Of a stretch of DNA of 64,000 nucleotides, positions 60,490-64,000 are shown in pieces. Source of the stretch: Phoronis australis (taxonomy: Eukaryota; Phoronida; Phoronidae); assembly GCA_002633005.1 (NCBI GenBank), contig NMRA01000326.1, forward strand, positions 233,215 through 297,214. The letters are read 5' to 3'. The translations under genes and the position numbers were made by a program. Under the pieces are notes generated by a model. That model worked only from the letters and a program-made list of their open reading frames with translations. It was not told the origin of the DNA and did not search any database. The stretch's first letter is position 1. Each line of letters begins with the position of its first letter.

Positions 60490-61504
60490 CAGTGACGGAT
60501 CTAGGATATCACAAAGGGGGGGCCCAACATTTTGTCCGGCTGTAAACATTTGCGCAAACTGAACCACGATTGTAGATGCGCATAGCACCGAATGGGGGGA
60601 GGTCGGGAGGGGGGTTTGCCTCTCCCGCCCAGGAAATTTTTCTGTTTTTACCTCTAAAAATCAAGTATTTTCCTTGATTCCTGAAGTATTATCCAAGAAA
60701 AAAAGGCAAAAAAAAAAAAAACACGGAGAACGTGTCACACAGGAAAAACTGCAAGTACCAAAGACTCGAACTCACGACCTTGCGCATACAGCGCGCGTGC
60801 GTTATCACTACACCACCACGATTTCACTACTAATCTCATACTAAGAGACCTACTTGTTTATGTTCCAAAGCGTTTGCGCGCGAAACCTACTTCTTTTTGT
60901 AATGCTTTTTACACGTTTTGTGCCATCGATTCTTAACGAATTTGTCGTATTTAAAATAGTCTTCAAATGCCCAAAAGACTAAATCCGTTTTTCGTGTTGG
61001 CAATAATGACGGGATTGCTTTGGAAATCGTCTTAACATAAGGTTTGACAAAGAGAGTATTGCGAGTTTCTGAGTGATTCACTAAGGCTTCGATTAAAAAG
61101 CCCATCTTACCAGCAGCTTCTGTTTTTTCATCGTCACTCAGGTTTCATCTTCTTTAAAAATCAAGTAAATTTTCTTCATTGCACAGTGGAGCAGACGACG
61201 GAAACTGAGTCGTAGTGCGCAGCGCCACTGCCGGTCGCCTGGGATATCGCGGGAGAGCCTATACTTAACCATAGTTCCGTTACGAATGCGCCGTGTTCCG
61301 AATTTGACACTTGAAATTGGATTTGAGCTCCCCTCCCCCCAACACTAAAACTGCACACATTTAAATCTTTTTTCATCCGTATAATTTTAATTACCGGGGT
61401 TAAGTAATAAACTCAACATTTCCCTACGCTCTTACTGTTTTATTTTTTGCGGCAGCCAAGGAGGGGGGGGGGCGGGCCCCCTGCGCCCCCTAAATCCGCC
61501 TATG
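60490..61504. mobile_element. 1-kb relative of the 5-bp-TSD MITE (B2)
   Basis: It starts CAGTGACGGATCTAGG and ends CCTAAATCCGCCTATG. CGAAT is duplicated on both sides (60485-60489 and 61505-61509). The interior holds a tRNA-like segment on the minus strand (60763-60816) and short frames. It is alignable with 2570-3498 along its length. Confidence 0.85.
60763..60816 (-). ncRNA. tRNA-like segment in element B2
   Basis: This is the equivalent of 2829-2887, with B box GAGTTCGAGTC and A box TGGTGTAGTGATAAC. Conservation of both boxes in the two copies suggests that this was a tRNA-derived module when the element was active. Confidence 0.5.
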
Positions 61505-61509
61505 CGAAT

Positions 61510-62420
61510 ATCGGTACGATCATGGAGTGTCGTGCACTTTATGTAGGTACGATCATGGCATGTCGTGCAATGTATATCGGTATGGCCATGGGATGTCGTG
61601 CAATACATACCGGTACGATCAAGTGATGTCGTGCAATGAATGTAGGCTAGGTACGGTCATCTGAAGTCGTGCAATACATACCGGTATGATCAAGGCATTC
61701 GTGCAAAGTATACTGGTACGATCAACGGACGTCGTGTATATACTGGTACGATCGACGGATGTCGTGCAATATATACTGGTATGATCAACGGACATCGCGC
61801 AACATATGCTGGTACGATCAAGGGATGTGCGCTGTATGCACATGTATCATGGGATGTTGTGCAATATATACCGGTACGGTCAAGGGATGTCGTGCAATAT
61901 ATACTGGTACGATCACCGGATGTCGTGCAGTATATACTGGTGCGATCAACGGATGTCGTGCAATAAATAGGCCTACCGGTACAATCAACGGACGCCGTGC
62001 AATATATGCAGGTACGATCAAGGGATGTGCACTGTATGTATATACGATCATGGGATGTTTTGTAATATATACCGGTACGATGTCGTGTATATTATATTGG
62101 TACGATAATCGTAAGTCGTGCAATATATATCAGTACGATCACTGGATGTCATGCAATGCACGTAGGTACGATCATGGGATGTTGTGCAATGTATTTAGGT
62201 ACGATCATGAAATGTCGTGCAATATAAACCGGTACAATCATGAGATGTCGCGCAATATGTGTAGGTAAGGTCATAGGATGCCAGGCAATGCATATCGGTT
62301 CGATCATGGGTTGTCATGCATTGTATGTAGGTACGACCATGGGATGCTGTGCAATGTAAATCGATACGACCGTTGGAAACTATGTAACGTATATCGGTAA
62401 GATCAAGCAATGTCAAAACC
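61510..62420. repeat. 33-bp minisatellite
   Basis: The unit is GGTACGATCATGGGATGTCG plus TGCAATATATACC, about 27 copies by length, many with point changes and a few shortened. It starts directly at the target duplication of element B2. Because 33 is a multiple of three, long frames stay open on both strands. I do not treat these as genes. Confidence 0.88.
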
Positions 62421-62635
62421 ATGAAAATTTTGAGACATCCAGTTGAGGAAACAAATCAAGTTTGAGCCTAATACTGGAATAAAAACTTACAAAAATTAGC
62501 GACGTTACGTCCTTATCTCACGGACCTCAGCTTGGCTTGTGACGTTATCGTTATTGTGGCCAATTGGTGGTGTTTTGACCAGACATCGCGGCATTGACGT
62601 CAGAACATCATCCCATACGTGTGACAAATCGAATC

Positions 62636-62903
62636 TTAAACCGCCTCATTTAAAGAGGGTTTCTCAATGCGCTCATGGAGAGCTTCCTTTACGCCCCTTC
62701 TGAACCAGTCTTCCCCAAAGCCTAGGATAGTGACATCATCCGTATTAAAATTATGTCCAGTGGCACACAGGTGGCTAAAAATAGACGAATTATAAGTGAC
62801 CCCGTAACTAGGACGACGATGTTGTGACATACGCATTTTTATGGACTGTTTCGTTTCACCAATGTAACTGTCTGAGCACTGGGAATCCTTACACTGGACA
62901 CAT
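62636..62903 (-). pseudogene. GIY-YIG endonuclease domain of a Penelope-like retroelement
   Basis: The minus-strand frame reads CVQCKDSQCSDSYIGETKQS, then KMRMSQHRR, then FSHLCATGHNF, then FRRGVKEALHERIEKPSLN, and stops. This order (Tyr-Ile-Gly-Glu-Thr, Arg...Gln-His-Arg-Arg, Gly-His, Arg-x3-Glu-Ala, Pro-x-Leu-Asn) is that of the GIY-YIG nuclease at the C-terminus of Penelope-like elements, with a C-x2-C...C zinc motif before it. The reverse transcriptase upstream is absent and a stop lies just before the Cys motif. It is therefore a 3' fragment whose end still has an intact stop codon. Confidence 0.8.
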
Positions 62904-62997
62904 TTTCAAAAAATCCAATTTGACCTCGAATATTTTTCAAATTGCACAGGAGTTGTCATCAACTGTTTCCTTACGCAATATTCTACTTATCCATACC

Positions 62998-63350
62998 AAA
63001 TATATACACAAAACGTACCGAGCGTGGCGTATATGAAATAGTATCCCACGAGACATTATTCCACGTATCGACCGAGACCGAGGTACGTATTGTACTTATC
63101 CCATACGCATCGAATTCGTGAGTTTCTTTTGTTTTCTTTCCGCATTTTATGAATATTTCACCCTGACTGTTTACGTGGCTAATCACAACCTGTTGTGTAT
63201 GTACGTGCGCGTTACGTTGCTAACTTACTATAGTTGAAGAAAACAGTTCTAAATATGACGGTTTATTACTTGAAATTAATAAAATGTGTGAAAACGATAG
63301 TTATCGTGCGTTGAACTTGTATCATATTTCGAAAATAAATAAACGAGATG
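62998..63350 (+). repeat. interspersed repeat E, copy 3 (partial)
   Basis: It matches the first half of E1 (ACAAAACGTACCGAGCGTGG onward to GAACTTGTATCAT) and keeps a minus-strand frame with HVNSQGEIF and FDAYGISTIRTS. It directly follows the Penelope fragment. Confidence 0.65.
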
Positions 63351-63686
63351 GTAATAGCAGCTAGGGGTAATAGCAGCTAGTGGGAAACGCTTAGGGGAAA
63401 TAGCTACACCTAAGAGTGAACCAATGGAGTGTTCATCGCAAGACACAGAAATACTTCTTGAAGAGACCGTGTTCAAAGCTTCAAGCAGAACTTATGTCAC
63501 CTGTCAGATTTTAGTAGGCGATTAAGGTGTGTGGCTGTTGGATTCTTCCCAGACAGTAAAAATTTCTTTCCAGACCATTTGACCCTGCCGTAACACAAAA
63601 TGTGGTAATCAGATATTCTTCAGTTTAAAGTGAAAACTAAGAATGCATTTAAAATATATTGTATAGTACACAAAGTATAGAGATGT

Positions 63687-63849
63687 CAGTGGCAGATTTA
63701 GAGGGGAGCCAAGGGGCCATGGCCCTTCCCCCATAAAATTCTCCCAGCTTCCATTTGGCAGTTTGGGGGTGCGAATGTCTGAAGGGCAAAATTCTGGCTA
63801 ATACTCTATTTGCCGTGCCCCCCAACTCAAAATCCTGGATTCGCCACTG
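63687..63849. mobile_element. MITE of the same family (A5)
   Basis: Ends are CAGTGGCAGATTTAG and CTGGATTCGCCACTG. GATGT is duplicated exactly (63682-63686 and 63850-63854). This copy is among the best preserved. Confidence 0.87.
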
Positions 63850-64000
63850 GATGTATTTGCAAAAGTTGCACCTTGAATCCAAATAGGGGGCCATCATATA
63901 AATATACACGCATATATACACATGCACTCTTACACACACACATACACGAACACATACATACATAAACATTTTTACATACATACATATGCACGAACTTTAA

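Noticed and set aside
61759-62268. A 169-residue open frame (and a 101-residue frame opposite) over the minisatellite
   Set aside because: The openness follows from a 33-bp unit repeating in frame on both strands. The sequence is low-complexity with no domain.

Overview
The window is nuclear DNA of an invertebrate animal, probably a marine bilaterian. It has spliced genes with GT-AG introns, a DEG/ENaC channel of the ASIC type, many interspersed DNA-transposon families, Penelope and Polinton debris, and long AT-rich gene-free stretches. The species cannot be named from the sequence. Two single Ns (3499 and 53973) sit where repeats break off and look like scaffold joins.

One complete gene can be reconstructed: an ASIC-like sodium channel on the + strand, 41226-52228, with eight exons whose phases all match and a 509-residue product. 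A separate coding exon of an acyl-CoA synthetase lies on the - strand at 57320-57465. No other host gene is convincing.

The rest is mainly a record of mobile elements. 1-8.7 kb: a 5-bp-TSD MITE family, an interspersed repeat (D1), a weak LINE tail and a decayed THAP gene. 8.7-15.7 kb: one ~7-kb element with long inverted ends and a 9-bp target duplication, carrying a tandem array of hairpin units. 16.5-18.2, 27.9-30.1 and 43.7-45.2 kb: three copies of a TTAA/TCAA-flanked element with THAP-domain debris (Kolobok-like). 18.9-20.7 kb: repeat D2, a Polinton-type DNA polymerase B remnant and repeat E1. 26.8-27.5 kb: inverted copy E2. 33.7-37.3 kb: a fold-back element with ~0.7-kb arms. 37.7-39.2 kb: a second TTAA element encoding a THAP domain and a transposase-like segment. 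39.8-41.1 kb: a third TTAA-flanked element with ~20-bp iterations at both ends, ending about 100 bp before the channel start codon. 46-48 kb: further inverted-repeat elements in channel intron 3. 53.8-54.1 and 61.5-62.4 kb: 54-bp and 33-bp minisatellites. 60.5-61.5 kb: a 1-kb relative of the 5-bp-TSD MITE. 62.6-62.9 kb: a Penelope-type GIY-YIG fragment.

The elements interact mainly by nesting: an LTR fragment inside one Kolobok-like copy, MITEs inside the 7-kb element and inside an intronic fold-back, and a Kolobok-like copy filling most of channel intron 2.
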